Program-made: the position numbers and the translations under genes | From: Rhodopseudomonas julia | Lineage (GTDB): Bacteria; Pseudomonadota; Alphaproteobacteria; Rhizobiales; Afifellaceae | DNA: 64,000 nucleotides | Reading direction: 5' to 3' | Assembly: GCF_030813515.1 (NCBI RefSeq) | Contig: NZ_JAUSUK010000002.1 | Span: 1,054,001 to 1,118,000, forward strand | Shown: positions 52,696 to 60,539 of the stretch, piece after piece | Numbering within the stretch: position 1 is the stretch's first letter | How the letters are laid out: each line of letters opens with the position of its first letter | The notes under the pieces: generated by a model | What the model was told of the DNA's origin: nothing | The model's input: the letters and a program-made list of their open reading frames with translations, nothing else | Database searches by the model: none

Positions 52696-52904
52696 TGGAT
52701 ATCAAAGTGAAAATGCCTTCGACCGTCGTGTCGATCGAGGTCGCCGTCGGAGATGCGGTGACGAAGGGTCAGAGCCTCGCAGTGGTTGAGGCGATGAAGA
52801 TGAAGAACAACACGCCTTCGCCGGTCGACGGCACGGTCAAGTCGATTTCGGCTTCCGTCGGCGAGCGCCTGAAGCCAGGTGCCGTCCTCATGGTCGTCGA
52901 GTGA
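52692..52904 (+). CDS. madF: Biotin carrier protein of malonate decarboxylase
   Basis: The 70-residue protein is a minimal biotinyl domain. Lys36 in VVEAMKMKNNT is the biotinylation site, and PVDGTVKSISASVGERLKPG is the second half of the barrel. Two adjacent ATGs (52692, 52695) are possible starts; the first overlaps the mdcG stop by four bases. It shuttles CO2 from the MadC/MadD carboxyltransferase to MadB in the membrane. Its presence separates this system from the biotin-free Mdc enzymes. Confidence 0.95.
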   Translation: MMDIKVKMPSTVVSIEVAVGDAVTKGQSLAVVEAMKMKNNTPSPVDGTVKSISASVGERLKPGAVLMVVE

Positions 52905-52974
52905 TTGAGTGAAGTGGGGCGGCGCCTCGCGCCGCCCCCTCAAACGAAGGCTCCGATACTCTGGAGTAAGTGAA

Positions 52975-53415
52975 ATGGTGATTTACGGACTAGCCCTAAT
53001 GGGCGGATGCATGATCGTAGGTACCGGTCTCGGCTACCTGATCGGTCATCTCGTTGGCATTGACGCGAATGTGGGCGGCGTTGGCATCGCGATGCTGTTG
53101 CTCGTCGTCATCTCGCGCCAGCTTATGGACAAAGAGCAGCTTTCCAAGCTGGCCCAGGACGGCATCATGTTCTGGAGCGCGATGTACATTCCTATCGTGG
53201 TGGCCATGTGCGCCCGCCAGAACGTCATCGCGGCTTTCGATGCCGGTGCTCTGGCCTTCGTGGCTGGACTCGGTGCCGTCTTCGCCGGCTTCCTGCTGAT
53301 CCGCCCGATTGCGGCGCTCAGCCCGAAGAGTGATCCGCTTCCGCCCCTCGACGCGGATAATGCTGCTCCCGCCGCCACCGTCGCGGTGCCTGAATCCGCG
53401 AAGGAGGTCAAATAA
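52975..53415 (+). CDS. madL: Malonate transporter subunit MadL
   Basis: The 146-residue membrane protein matches MadL: MVIYGLALMGGCMIVGTGLG at the N terminus, NVGGVGIAMLLLVVISRQLM, and FWSAMYIPIVVAMCARQNVI. It has four hydrophobic segments and a Pro/Ala-rich cytoplasmic tail of about 30 residues. Together with MadM it imports malonate with Na+. The ATG at 52975 starts the conserved region. It lies 70 bases after madF and two bases before madM. Confidence 0.95.
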   Translation: MVIYGLALMGGCMIVGTGLGYLIGHLVGIDANVGGVGIAMLLLVVISRQLMDKEQLSKLAQDGIMFWSAMYIPIVVAMCARQNVIAAFDAGALAFVAGLGAVFAGFLLIRPIAALSPKSDPLPPLDADNAAPAATVAVPESAKEVK

Positions 53416-53417
53416 TC

Positions 53418-54176
53418 ATGGATATCCTGGTACAAGCAGTCTCCAAATATCCTCTGGTTACTGCCTTCGTCGTCATCGGCCTCATCATGTGGGTGTCGAG
53501 CTATATTGGCAAAATCTTCAACAACCGCATCCACGCTTCCGCGATCGCCATTGTCATTGGTCTGATCCTGGCCTTCATCGGTGGCAAATACACCGGCGGC
53601 AAGCATGGCATCTCCGACGTCGGATTGTTCGCGGGCATCGGCCTGATGGGCGGCAGCGTCTTCCGTGACTTCGCGATCGTTGCCACGGCCTTCGGCGTGA
53701 AGCTGGAAGAGCTGAAGAAGGCGGGCGTGCCCGGTGTGGTCGCTCTTGTCGTCTCGATGATCCTGTCGACGGCGATCGGTGCGGCGACGGCTTACGCGTT
53801 CGGCTACACGAACCCGGTCGACATGGCCACGATCGGCGGCGGTGCGGCGACCTTCATCGTCGGTCCGGTGACCGGTGCGGCTCTCGGCGCATCTTCGGAA
53901 GTTATCGCCCTGTCGGTTGCCGCCGGCGTGGTGAAGTCGATCTCCGTGATGATCCTGACCCCGTTCCTTGCCAAGATGGCGGGCCTCAACAACCCGGCTG
54001 CAGCGGCTGTGTATGGTGGTCTCATGGGAACGACCAGCGGAACAGCCGCAGGATTGGCTGCTACCGATCCGCGGCTGGTTCCTTATGGTGCGATGACGGC
54101 GACGTTCTACACGGGCTTTGGCTGTCTGGTCGTCCCCTCACTCGGTTACGCCGCGATCGTTGCCCTGGTTGGTTGA
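53418..54176 (+). CDS. madM: Malonate transporter subunit MadM
   Basis: The 252-residue membrane protein has about seven helices and the MadM pattern: VSSYIGKIFNNRIHASAIAI, FIGGKYTGGKHGISDVGLFA, and GLMGGSVFRDFAIVATAFGV. With MadL it forms the malonate:Na+ symporter. It is the last mad gene. A 206-base gap with a hairpin separates it from the biotin uptake genes. Confidence 0.95.
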   Translation: MDILVQAVSKYPLVTAFVVIGLIMWVSSYIGKIFNNRIHASAIAIVIGLILAFIGGKYTGGKHGISDVGLFAGIGLMGGSVFRDFAIVATAFGVKLEELKKAGVPGVVALVVSMILSTAIGAATAYAFGYTNPVDMATIGGGAATFIVGPVTGAALGASSEVIALSVAAGVVKSISVMILTPFLAKMAGLNNPAAAAVYGGLMGTTSGTAAGLAATDPRLVPYGAMTATFYTGFGCLVVPSLGYAAIVALVG

Positions 54177-54218
54177 ACCTTTTGCCGAAGGACCAGTCAG
54201 GGTTTCATCCTGCGCAAC

Positions 54219-54358
54219 ACACCTGAGAATGAGACACCTGAGACAGTGTTTCAAGCGATGGTGCTACGAATAGGGTTCTGGCGCACGAATATGTGAATGA
54301 CGTTCGTATTCCGAACCTGCAGCCGCCGGCCTGTCTCTTTTACGAGAGATGCCGGCGG
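54219..54358 (+). promoter_or_regulatory. Repeat and hairpin between madM and bioM
   Basis: ACACCTGAGA occurs twice as a direct repeat (54219-54228 and 54234-54243). Further on CCGCCGGC (54323-54330) pairs with GCCGGCGG (54351-54358), with an inner TCTC/GAGA stem, giving a strong hairpin 24 bases before bioM. No T-run follows. These may be a control site and a leader structure for separate expression of bioMNY; no BioR-type TTATNNATAA box was found. Confidence 0.45.
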
Positions 54359-54382
54359 CGCCAACGCTCCAAGGGGCAGATT

Positions 54383-55063
54383 ATGACGACGATCGAGATC
54401 CGCGCGGTTCATCAGCGCTTCGAGACCTTCGAGGCCTTGAAGGGCATCGACCTGACGCTGGACGAGAAGCGTATCGGTATCGTCGGCTCCAATGGTTCCG
54501 GCAAGAGCACGTTCGCCCGGCTCTTGAACGGACTTCTCATCCCCACCTCCGGACAGGTTCTCGTCGACGGCCTCGATACGGCCAAGTCGGGCAAGGCGGT
54601 TCGTCGCAAGGTGGGTTTTGTCTTCCAAAATCCAGACAATCAGATCGTCTTCCCGATCGTGGAAGAAGATGTCGCCTTCGGCCTCAAGGGGCTGAAGCTT
54701 CCCGCAGCCCAGCGTGGCGCCCTCGTCGAAGAGGTGCTCGACCGCTACGGGCTCGGACCTTTTCGTTCGCATCCGTCGCATACGCTTTCCGGCGGACAGA
54801 AGCAGCTTCTGGCCCTGGCGGGCGTCCTCATCACGCGGCCTGATTGCGTCGTTTTTGATGAGCCGACGACGCTCCTCGATTTGCGCAACGCCAGGCGGGT
54901 TGCCAAGGTCATCGACGAGATGGAAGAGACCGTCATCGTCGTCACGCACGACTTGCCGCTACTGGAATCATTCGACCGCGTCATCGTCTTCGACCAGGGC
55001 AGGGTGATTGCCGACGACGCGCCGAATTCGGCGCTCGCGCGCTATGTGGAGCGTATGCAATGA
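54383..55063 (+). CDS. bioM: Biotin ECF transporter ATPase BioM
   Basis: The 226-residue ATPase energises biotin uptake. Walker A is GSNGSGKST near residue 35, Q-loop [20 protein letters not shown], signature [15 protein letters not shown], Walker [13 protein letters not shown] and H-loop VVTHDLPLL. The Q-loop with FQNPDNQ is typical of energy-coupling factor ATPases. The ATG at 54383 has AAGGGGCAG in front. It overlaps bioN by four bases. Confidence 0.94.
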   Translation: MTTIEIRAVHQRFETFEALKGIDLTLDEKRIGIVGSNGSGKSTFARLLNGLLIPTSGQVLVDGLDTAKSGKAVRRKVGFVFQNPDNQIVFPIVEEDVAFGLKGLKLPAAQRGALVEEVLDRYGLGPFRSHPSHTLSGGQKQLLALAGVLITRPDCVVFDEPTTLLDLRNARRVAKVIDEMEETVIVVTHDLPLLESFDRVIVFDQGRVIADDAPNSALARYVERMQ

Positions 55064-55758
55064 AATCCCGCGGCGAGATATCCTCATTCCTGCATGCGCT
55101 GCCGGCTGCGGCAAAGCTCCTGGTTCTGGCGGCCGCGGGCACAGGGCTGGTCCTCGTCGGCAGTCTTCCGGTTCTCGCCGGAGCGTTCCTCGGGACCCTG
55201 ATCCTTTACTGGCTTGCAGGCATTTCGCAGCAGAAGGCATTCCAGCAATTGCGCCCGCTGTTGTGGCTGTTGGTGCTTCTCTTTGTCGTCCAAGGCTTCT
55301 GGCAGTCATGGGAAATTGCGGGACTCGTCGTCCTGCGGATCTCGACGCTCATCCTTCTGGCTGCGTTTGTGACGCTGACGACACGCACGGACGCACTGAT
55401 AGCGGCTGTTGAAAGGGCGCTCACGCCGCTTCGGCGCTTCGGCGTCAATCCCGCCAAGGTCGGTCTCGCCTTTTCTCTGGCGCTCCGGTTCATTCCGGTC
55501 ATCGCGCAACAGGCGAACGATATCCGTGACGCGCAGCGGGCGAGGGGGCTTGGGGCCAATCCCGTCGCGCTCGCCTTGCCGCTTATTGTCCGGACCCTTC
55601 GAATGGCGAGCGATGTTGCCGATGCGATCGATGCGCGCTCGCCCTACAGTGATCACTCTGGCGACGAAGGCGAGCTGCCGCCGCGCTTCGTTCTCGAGCC
55701 GAATACGTCCAATGCGAGGATGTCATGCAACGACGCGGAACCACAACTAAAGACATAG
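55060..55758 (+). CDS. bioN: Biotin ECF transporter transmembrane protein BioN
   Basis: The 232-residue membrane protein is the T component that couples BioM and BioY. It has about five helices and the coupling motif [20 protein letters not shown] near residue 165, an ARG motif as in other EcfT proteins. The C terminus of about 35 residues is hydrophilic and overlaps the bioY start by 34 bases. Confidence 0.93.
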   Translation: MKSRGEISSFLHALPAAAKLLVLAAAGTGLVLVGSLPVLAGAFLGTLILYWLAGISQQKAFQQLRPLLWLLVLLFVVQGFWQSWEIAGLVVLRISTLILLAAFVTLTTRTDALIAAVERALTPLRRFGVNPAKVGLAFSLALRFIPVIAQQANDIRDAQRARGLGANPVALALPLIVRTLRMASDVADAIDARSPYSDHSGDEGELPPRFVLEPNTSNARMSCNDAEPQLKT

Positions 55759-56288
55759 TCTACATCGCCCTTTTCGCCGCTTTCATGGCTGCGCTTGGGA
55801 TTTTCCCGCCGGTGATGCTGCCGCTGATCGGCGTGCCCATCACCGCTCAGTCGATGGGACCGATGCTGGCTGGAGCCATCCTGGGGGCGCGCCGGGGCGC
55901 GCTGTCGATTCTACTCTTCCTCGCGCTCGTCGCCGTCGGACTGCCGCTCCTTGCCGCCGGTCGCGGCGGTCTTGGCGTCTTCTTCGGCCCGACCGCCGGC
56001 TACCTTTTCGGTTGGGTCGCGGCCGCCTTCGCCGTCGGACTTTTGCACGAATGGGGCTGGAACCGGCTTAATGTCGTCACGTCGTTCGTCTTCTGCGCGC
56101 TCGGCGGCATCGTGGTGCTTTATGCTATCGGTATCCCGTGGACCGCGATCAATGTCGGCCTGCCGCTGACGAAGACCGCGATCGCATCGGCAGCGTTTAT
56201 CCCGGGAGATCTGGTCAAGGCCGGTCTCGCCGCCATCATCGCGGTTTCCGTAAAGCGCTCTTATCCGATCATTCAGCGGACGGCATAG
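55725..56288 (+). CDS. bioY: Biotin ECF transporter substrate-binding protein BioY
   Basis: The 187-residue membrane protein is the biotin-binding S component. The BioY pattern is clear: VMLPLIGVPITAQSMGPMLA, GAILGARRGALSILLFLALV, GRGGLGVFFGPTAGYLFGW and the ending FIPGDLVKAGLAAIIAVSVK. It lies inside the 3' end of bioN. Co-location with a biotin-dependent decarboxylase and a biotin ligase makes its role in cofactor supply for this pathway plausible. Confidence 0.96.
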   Translation: MQRRGTTTKDIVYIALFAAFMAALGIFPPVMLPLIGVPITAQSMGPMLAGAILGARRGALSILLFLALVAVGLPLLAAGRGGLGVFFGPTAGYLFGWVAAAFAVGLLHEWGWNRLNVVTSFVFCALGGIVVLYAIGIPWTAINVGLPLTKTAIASAAFIPGDLVKAGLAAIIAVSVKRSYPIIQRTA

Positions 56289-56314
56289 ATAGCGCGTTTC
56301 CGCTAACGGGGCGG

Positions 56315-56665
56315 TCAGCCGAGATAGAGGAGGCCGGCCGCCACGAAGCCCGCAAGGCCGATAAGGGTCGGCACGATGGTACCACCCTTCCACACGGCGA
56401 TCGTGAAGGCGATGACGACGCAGATGATCGCGACCGCGGACCCGAGGAGCGGCGCATCGTGAAACAGGCCCTGGCCTGAGCGCAACGCCGATGTCGCGAC
56501 GATACCGCCCAGAATGCCGTAACCTGCCCGGTCGAAGAATTCGCGGATGCGTTCACCTCCGATCGCCTCGCGCGCAAACAGCGGTACGAGTCGCAACAGC
56601 AGCGTTCCAAGGCCGGCGCCGACCGCAACCGCCCAAAGCTGCCAGTGAGAGAGAGCGTCAGGCAT
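56315..56665 (-). CDS. azlD: AzlD family branched-chain amino acid exporter subunit
   Basis: The 116-residue membrane protein has about four helices and AzlD marks: GTLLLRLVPLFA near the N terminus and REFFDRAGYGILGGIVATSA. It pairs with AzlC, whose stop it overlaps by eight bases. The pair exports branched-chain amino acids or analogues in characterised systems; here the substrate is not known. It ends 26 bases from the convergent bioY. Confidence 0.88.
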   Translation of the reverse strand: MPDALSHWQLWAVAVGAGLGTLLLRLVPLFAREAIGGERIREFFDRAGYGILGGIVATSALRSGQGLFHDAPLLGSAVAIICVVIAFTIAVWKGGTIVPTLIGLAGFVAAGLLYLG

Positions 56666-57401
56666 TCTTTTGTTTTCCTTGATCGACCAGCATGCTGAGG
56701 CCTGCCACGACGAGGGGCAGGACGAGAAGCGCGGATGCGCCCATGAAGGGCACACCGACCGGCACGAGAAGTGCGCCGAAGAGGGCGTTCACCATCAATG
56801 GTCGCAGCTTCTTTTGGCGGGCGATCAGCGTGGCGAAATAGATTGGGATCATCGCTCCCAAGGTGGCGCCAACGATAACTGGCACGGAGGCTGCGAGCTG
56901 GTGGCCAGCCACGGCGCCTATGACGGCGGAGAGCGAGCACATGCCTCCGACCATGCCGCAATAAAGAATCGGTCGTGGCGGCGGCTCCTCCATGAGGCGG
57001 GGGAGGATGACGGCGAAGGAACTCGCCGAAATCAGGCCGACACCGCCCAGGGCGCGCCAGAATGTCGTCTCCGGCAAGCGCGCCAGGACCGAGGCGACCA
57101 TGACGATGAAGCGCAGATTGACGATGATGACGGCGACGACAGCTGCGGCCCATGCGGCGGCGGTTGCGCCTTCGCTCGTCAGGATCTGCATGGCGGCAGC
57201 CTGAGCGGGCGCGGCGACCGTCAGGCTGGTCATCAACGCTGTCTGCACGGCGTTGAGACCGGCTTCGGCGCTAAGCTGGCCGACGCCCATGAACATCACG
57301 AGGAAAGTGAGAATCACGACGAGAGCGTCGCCGGCGGCAATGCGGAAAACGTGTGCTGCGGACGTCTCTTCGTCGCTGGAGAGGTCTGGGGAGTCTGTCA
57401 T
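56658..57401 (-). CDS. azlC: AzlC family branched-chain amino acid exporter subunit
   Basis: The 247-residue membrane protein matches AzlC: an acidic N terminus, AEAGLNAVQTALMTSLTVAA, PAQAAAMQILTSEGA, VIIVNLRFIVMVASVLARLP, and the central AxxxG-rich helices. It is translated first in the azlCD pair. The upstream region is AT-rich. Confidence 0.88.
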   Translation of the reverse strand: MTDSPDLSSDEETSAAHVFRIAAGDALVVILTFLVMFMGVGQLSAEAGLNAVQTALMTSLTVAAPAQAAAMQILTSEGATAAAWAAAVVAVIIVNLRFIVMVASVLARLPETTFWRALGGVGLISASSFAVILPRLMEEPPPRPILYCGMVGGMCSLSAVIGAVAGHQLAASVPVIVGATLGAMIPIYFATLIARQKKLRPLMVNALFGALLVPVGVPFMGASALLVLPLVVAGLSMLVDQGKQKNA

Positions 57402-57864
57402 CGCATCGGGGGATGTATCTCAATGTAGAATATTGGATACCCCTTTATTCCAGCTCAATTATTGTGTCCAGAAAAACTAATCGATATGAATAAACTTCAT
57501 TTCGGAAAGTATTCACGCGTCTGTGCGTGCGACTACATGAGCCGTGTTTTCTTGTTCTGCGGTTTTGACTGCGCGTGGGCCGGCGTCACGAATCTCTATG
57601 CGATCGAGAGGCTCTTCTTAAATGAGGCTTGGGTGCTCAGATCACACCATGCGGGGTTTGTGCGCACCGCGAATCGCATTGGACTCTCGCCATTGAGGAC
57701 GAAAGGCGATCGTTTCAGGTTTTTTGTGTCGATGAAGACGGGACCGAGCTTCGTGTGGCCTGGCCGCACTGCCCAAGGCGGGCAGATCCTGGCGCACATG
57801 GTTTCTGGCGCTCACCGTGCGGACACGGTTTCGACGATATCGTGGGATGAGAAGAGAAGGAAGG
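57402..57864 (+). other. Intergenic stretch, AT-rich at its left end
   Basis: These 463 bases hold no supported gene. The first 100 are clearly more AT-rich than the surroundings and should contain the azlC promoter on the minus strand. A plus-strand frame that runs on into the tRNA-Asn antisense is a known artefact and is rejected. Confidence 0.7.
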
Positions 57865-57940
57865 TGGCTCCCCGGGCCGGACTCGAACCAGCGACCCAGC
57901 GGTTAACAGCCGCTTGCTCTACCAACTGAGCTACCGGGGA
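57865..57940 (-). tRNA. tRNA-Asn (GTT anticodon)
   Basis: On the minus strand the 76 bases start TCCCCGG and fold into a cloverleaf. The D-arm is TAGCTCAGTTGGTAGAGCA, the anticodon loop CTGTTAA gives GTT, the T-arm is GCTGGTTCGAGTCCGGC, and the acceptor ends CCGGGGA-G-CCA with encoded CCA. Confidence 0.98.
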
Positions 57941-58006
57941 ATTGGGGCGCGATATACCAAACTCATCGGGCATTGCAAGCATCCTTTCGCAGCCCATTTT
58001 TGACGC

Positions 58007-58444
58007 ATGCAAAACAGGCAGGAAGCCGAAGTGGTGAATAACGACAGCAGGCGGCGCTCGCGCCTCCATCTTTTTGGCCGGCAGATGCCTCTGCCGCACA
58101 GCCCGCTTTTGCGTGTTGGTATCGGGATTTTGCTGATTCTCGGCGGTTTTTTCGCGTTCCTGCCTGTGCTCGGCGTGTGGATGCTGCCCCTCGGCCTGAT
58201 CGTGTTGTCGATCGACATTCCCGCGGTGCGGCGTTGGCGGCGACGGTTCACTGTGTGGATCTATACGCACTATCCTAGTGTGGCGCGGCGATTCGACGTC
58301 GCCGCGCCTGCGGGTAATGGCAAAGCGGCTGTCGCGGGTAAAATCGATTCGGAAACGCCCTTCGTTTCGCCGGATGAGACACGCGCGAGCGAAACGGAGC
58401 GGTCGACGGAATCGCGCTTGCGGCAGTCTTCCGATTCCGTTTAG
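58007..58444 (+). CDS. Small two-helix membrane protein of unknown function
   Basis: The 145-residue protein has a basic N terminus (about 30 residues), two close hydrophobic segments (LLRVGIGILLILGGFFAFLP and GVWMLPLGLIVLSIDIP), then a basic stretch VRRWRRRFTVWI and a hydrophilic Ser/Thr/Glu-rich tail. The GVWMLPLGLIVLSIDIP region resembles small PGPGW-type membrane proteins, in which a glycine-proline turn joins two helices. I cannot assign a function. It is a single gene between tRNA-Asn and the cobalamin riboswitch. Confidence 0.72.
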   Translation: MQNRQEAEVVNNDSRRRSRLHLFGRQMPLPHSPLLRVGIGILLILGGFFAFLPVLGVWMLPLGLIVLSIDIPAVRRWRRRFTVWIYTHYPSVARRFDVAAPAGNGKAAVAGKIDSETPFVSPDETRASETERSTESRLRQSSDSV

Positions 58445-58452
58445 TCTTTGAA

Positions 58453-58644
58453 ATGGTTCCGGTTCCCGAAAGGTGCACAGCACCAGGGGATCAAAAGGGA
58501 ATGCGACAGGGACGACCCAGATCGGGGTCCCTCATCCGCAGCTGCCCCCGCAACTGTACGCGGCGAGCCCCCTGCACAAGCCACCGGCAACGGGAAGGCG
58601 CAGAAGGGGCTGAGACCCGCAAGCCAGGAGACCTGCCGGACCAG
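58453..58644 (+). ncRNA. Cobalamin riboswitch
   Basis: All aptamer parts are present: AAAAGGGAATGCGACAGGGA near 58493-58512, GCAGCTGCCCCCGCAACTGT near 58540, GCCACCGG near 58580, GGGAAGGCG, and the B12 box AGACCCGCAAGCCAGGAGAC with CTGCC ending at 58637. P1 can form between TGGTTCCGG (58454-58462) and CCGGACCA (58636-58643). About 330 bases separate it from cobU, so the platform may be long or a small gene may lie between. It should repress cobalamin synthesis genes when the vitamin is plentiful. Confidence 0.95.
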
Positions 58645-58731
58645 GGCAACTCGAACGCCGTCGGAGGGACGGTAAAGGGGATAGCATGCAAGGTTCGGGA
58701 AAATTTCCCTCGGCAATTCTAGCCAGGACGG

Positions 58732-58980
58732 GTGCCGGGAGCGCTGCATCGACCTCGGGCGAACATCGCGCGAGCGTCGAGTTTGGTTTCGCGGGCATGC
58801 TCGTGCGGTGCCCTGCGCCTGACCTTTCAGGAAGCTCTTCCTCGCCGCACTGCCGCTGAGGCAGATATGTTTCTTCCCATTCAAGGTGTAGCCGCGGGGC
58901 AGGCGGCCCTCATGCCAACCGGCACGACGGCGAGCAGCCGGCCGCTTGAATTGCATGCCTTGTCCCTGGAATCCTCATGA
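58732..58980 (+). CDS. Doubtful short gene between riboswitch and cobU
   Basis: A GTG-started frame of 82 codons ends with TGA overlapping the cobU ATG by four bases (ATGA), as in coupled genes. The product has no recognisable domain; the last 38 residues, from ATG 58867 (MFLPIQGVAAGQAALMPTGT...), look more protein-like. Codon pattern in the first half is poor. It may be a small cobalamin-linked protein or chance. Confidence 0.25.
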   Translation: MPGALHRPRANIARASSLVSRACSCGALRLTFQEALPRRTAAEADMFLPIQGVAAGQAALMPTGTTASSRPLELHALSLESS

Positions 58981-59507
58981 TGACGACGGCACTCGTTTTG
59001 GGGGGCGCCCGCTCGGGAAAAAGCGCCTACGCGGAACGTCTCGTGGAGGAAAGCGGGCTCACCCCCGTCTATGTGGCGACCTGTCCTCCTTCGCAGAACG
59101 ACGCGGAGATGCGTGAGCGCATCGCCGCGCATCAGGCGCGACGCGGGCCGGCATGGCGCACGGTCGAAGAGCCGATCGCGCTTGCGGCAGTCATCGCCAG
59201 GGAGGCCGCGCCGGAGCACGCGCTGCTCGTCGACTGCCTGACACTCTGGCTCTCCAACATCTTGTTTGCCGAAGAGGACCTCGCGGCGCGCACGCGTGAG
59301 CTTTGTGCAGCCCTCTCCTCAGCGAAAGGGCCCGTCATCTTCGTTTCCAACGAGGTCGGCCTCGGCATCGTACCCGATAACGCCCTTGCTCGTCGCTTTC
59401 GCGATGCGCAAGGCCGTCTCAACCAGGAAATCGCCCGCTCGGCTGAGCTTGTCGTCTTCATGGCGGCCGGTCTGCCTCTGGCACTGAAAGGACAGCTTCC
59501 TTCATGA
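58977..59507 (+). CDS. cobU: Adenosylcobinamide kinase/guanylyltransferase
   Basis: The 176-residue enzyme (CobU/CobP) phosphorylates adenosylcobinamide and adds GMP to give the nucleotide-loop precursor. The P-loop GGARSGKS lies at residues 9-16, LVDCLTLWLSN and FVSNEVGLGIVP are conserved. Two adjacent ATGs (58977, 58980) can serve as start. It overlaps cobW by four bases. The riboswitch upstream should control it. Confidence 0.95.
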   Translation: MMTTALVLGGARSGKSAYAERLVEESGLTPVYVATCPPSQNDAEMRERIAAHQARRGPAWRTVEEPIALAAVIAREAAPEHALLVDCLTLWLSNILFAEEDLAARTRELCAALSSAKGPVIFVSNEVGLGIVPDNALARRFRDAQGRLNQEIARSAELVVFMAAGLPLALKGQLPS

Positions 59508-60538
59508 CAAACACTTCGGAACGCATCCCCGCGACGATCATCACCGGCTTTCTCGGAGCCGGAAAGACGACGATCATCCGCCATATCCTCGAGAACGCGA
59601 ACGGCAGAAAGATCGCGCTCATCGTCAACGAGTTCGGAGATACGGGCTTCGACGGAGGCATTCTCTCCGATTGCGGCAGTCCCGCCTGCGGCGAGGAGGA
59701 CATCGTCGAACTTTCCAACGGCTGCATCTGCTGCACGGTGGCCGATGACTTCTTGCCCGCGATGGAAGGCCTCCTCGCTCGCGGACAGGCGCCGGACCAC
59801 ATCGTCATCGAAACCTCGGGTCTCGCTTTGCCGCAGCCGCTCGTCAAAGCCTTCGCCTGGCCTGCTGTCCGCGACCGGGTGACCGTCGACGGGGTGGTGA
59901 CCGTCGTCGATGCCGAGGCCGTCGCGGCCGGGCGTATGGCGAGCGATGAAGCGAAGCTCGTCGCGCAACGTGAAGCCGACCAGTCGCTCGATCATGACGA
60001 TCCGATCGAGGAATTGTTCGAGGATCAGCTGCGCTGTGCCGATCTCATCATCCTGTCGAAGAGCGATCTCGTCGATGAAGAGGGCATGATGCGCGTGGAA
60101 AAGCGCGTCGGAGAGGACAAGCGCGTGGCCGCGTCGCTCATTCGCGCCATACATGGCATCGTGCCGCCTGAAGTGCTTCTGGGCGTCGGAGCCGGGGCGG
60201 AGGACGATAGCGAGACGCGGCTTTCGCACCATGAGATGGAAGGCGAGGAGCACGAGCACGACGATTTCGATTCCTTCAGCATCGCCGTCACCGCACCCGA
60301 CAAGGCCGAGGCCGAAGCGCGCATCGCCAAGGCACTTGCCATGCCCGGCGTCCTGCGCATCAAGGGACGTCTCGCGGTCGACGGCAAAAAGGTGCCGCTG
60401 GTCGTTCAGGCCGTGGGTCAGAGGCTGGAGAGCTGGTTCGACCGTGGCGACGGCGATTCGTCAGGCGAACCGAAGCTCGTGGTGATCGGCCTGTCCGATG
60501 TTGATCGGGCGGCCGTCACGGAGGCCCTCGGAGGCTGA
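59504..60538 (+). CDS. cobW: CobW GTPase (cobalt chaperone-like)
   Basis: The 344-residue G3E GTPase has Walker A GFLGAGKT at residues 15-22, the metal-binding motif GCICC in ELSNGCICCTVADDF, and the GTPase SKSDLVDEE. A His/Asp/Glu-rich loop (EGEEHEHDDFDSF) precedes the C-terminal domain. CobW is believed to deliver cobalt to the CobNST chelatase, encoded next. It is co-translated with cobU (ATGA overlap). Confidence 0.96.
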   Translation: MTNTSERIPATIITGFLGAGKTTIIRHILENANGRKIALIVNEFGDTGFDGGILSDCGSPACGEEDIVELSNGCICCTVADDFLPAMEGLLARGQAPDHIVIETSGLALPQPLVKAFAWPAVRDRVTVDGVVTVVDAEAVAAGRMASDEAKLVAQREADQSLDHDDPIEELFEDQLRCADLIILSKSDLVDEEGMMRVEKRVGEDKRVAASLIRAIHGIVPPEVLLGVGAGAEDDSETRLSHHEMEGEEHEHDDFDSFSIAVTAPDKAEAEARIAKALAMPGVLRIKGRLAVDGKKVPLVVQAVGQRLESWFDRGDGDSSGEPKLVVIGLSDVDRAAVTEALGG

Positions 60539-60539
60539 A

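Noticed and set aside
57462-57929. 155-codon frame running into the tRNA-Asn locus
   Set aside because: Its end (RAGLEPATQRLTAACSTN) is the antisense of tRNA-Asn, a common false gene; the rest has no coding pattern.
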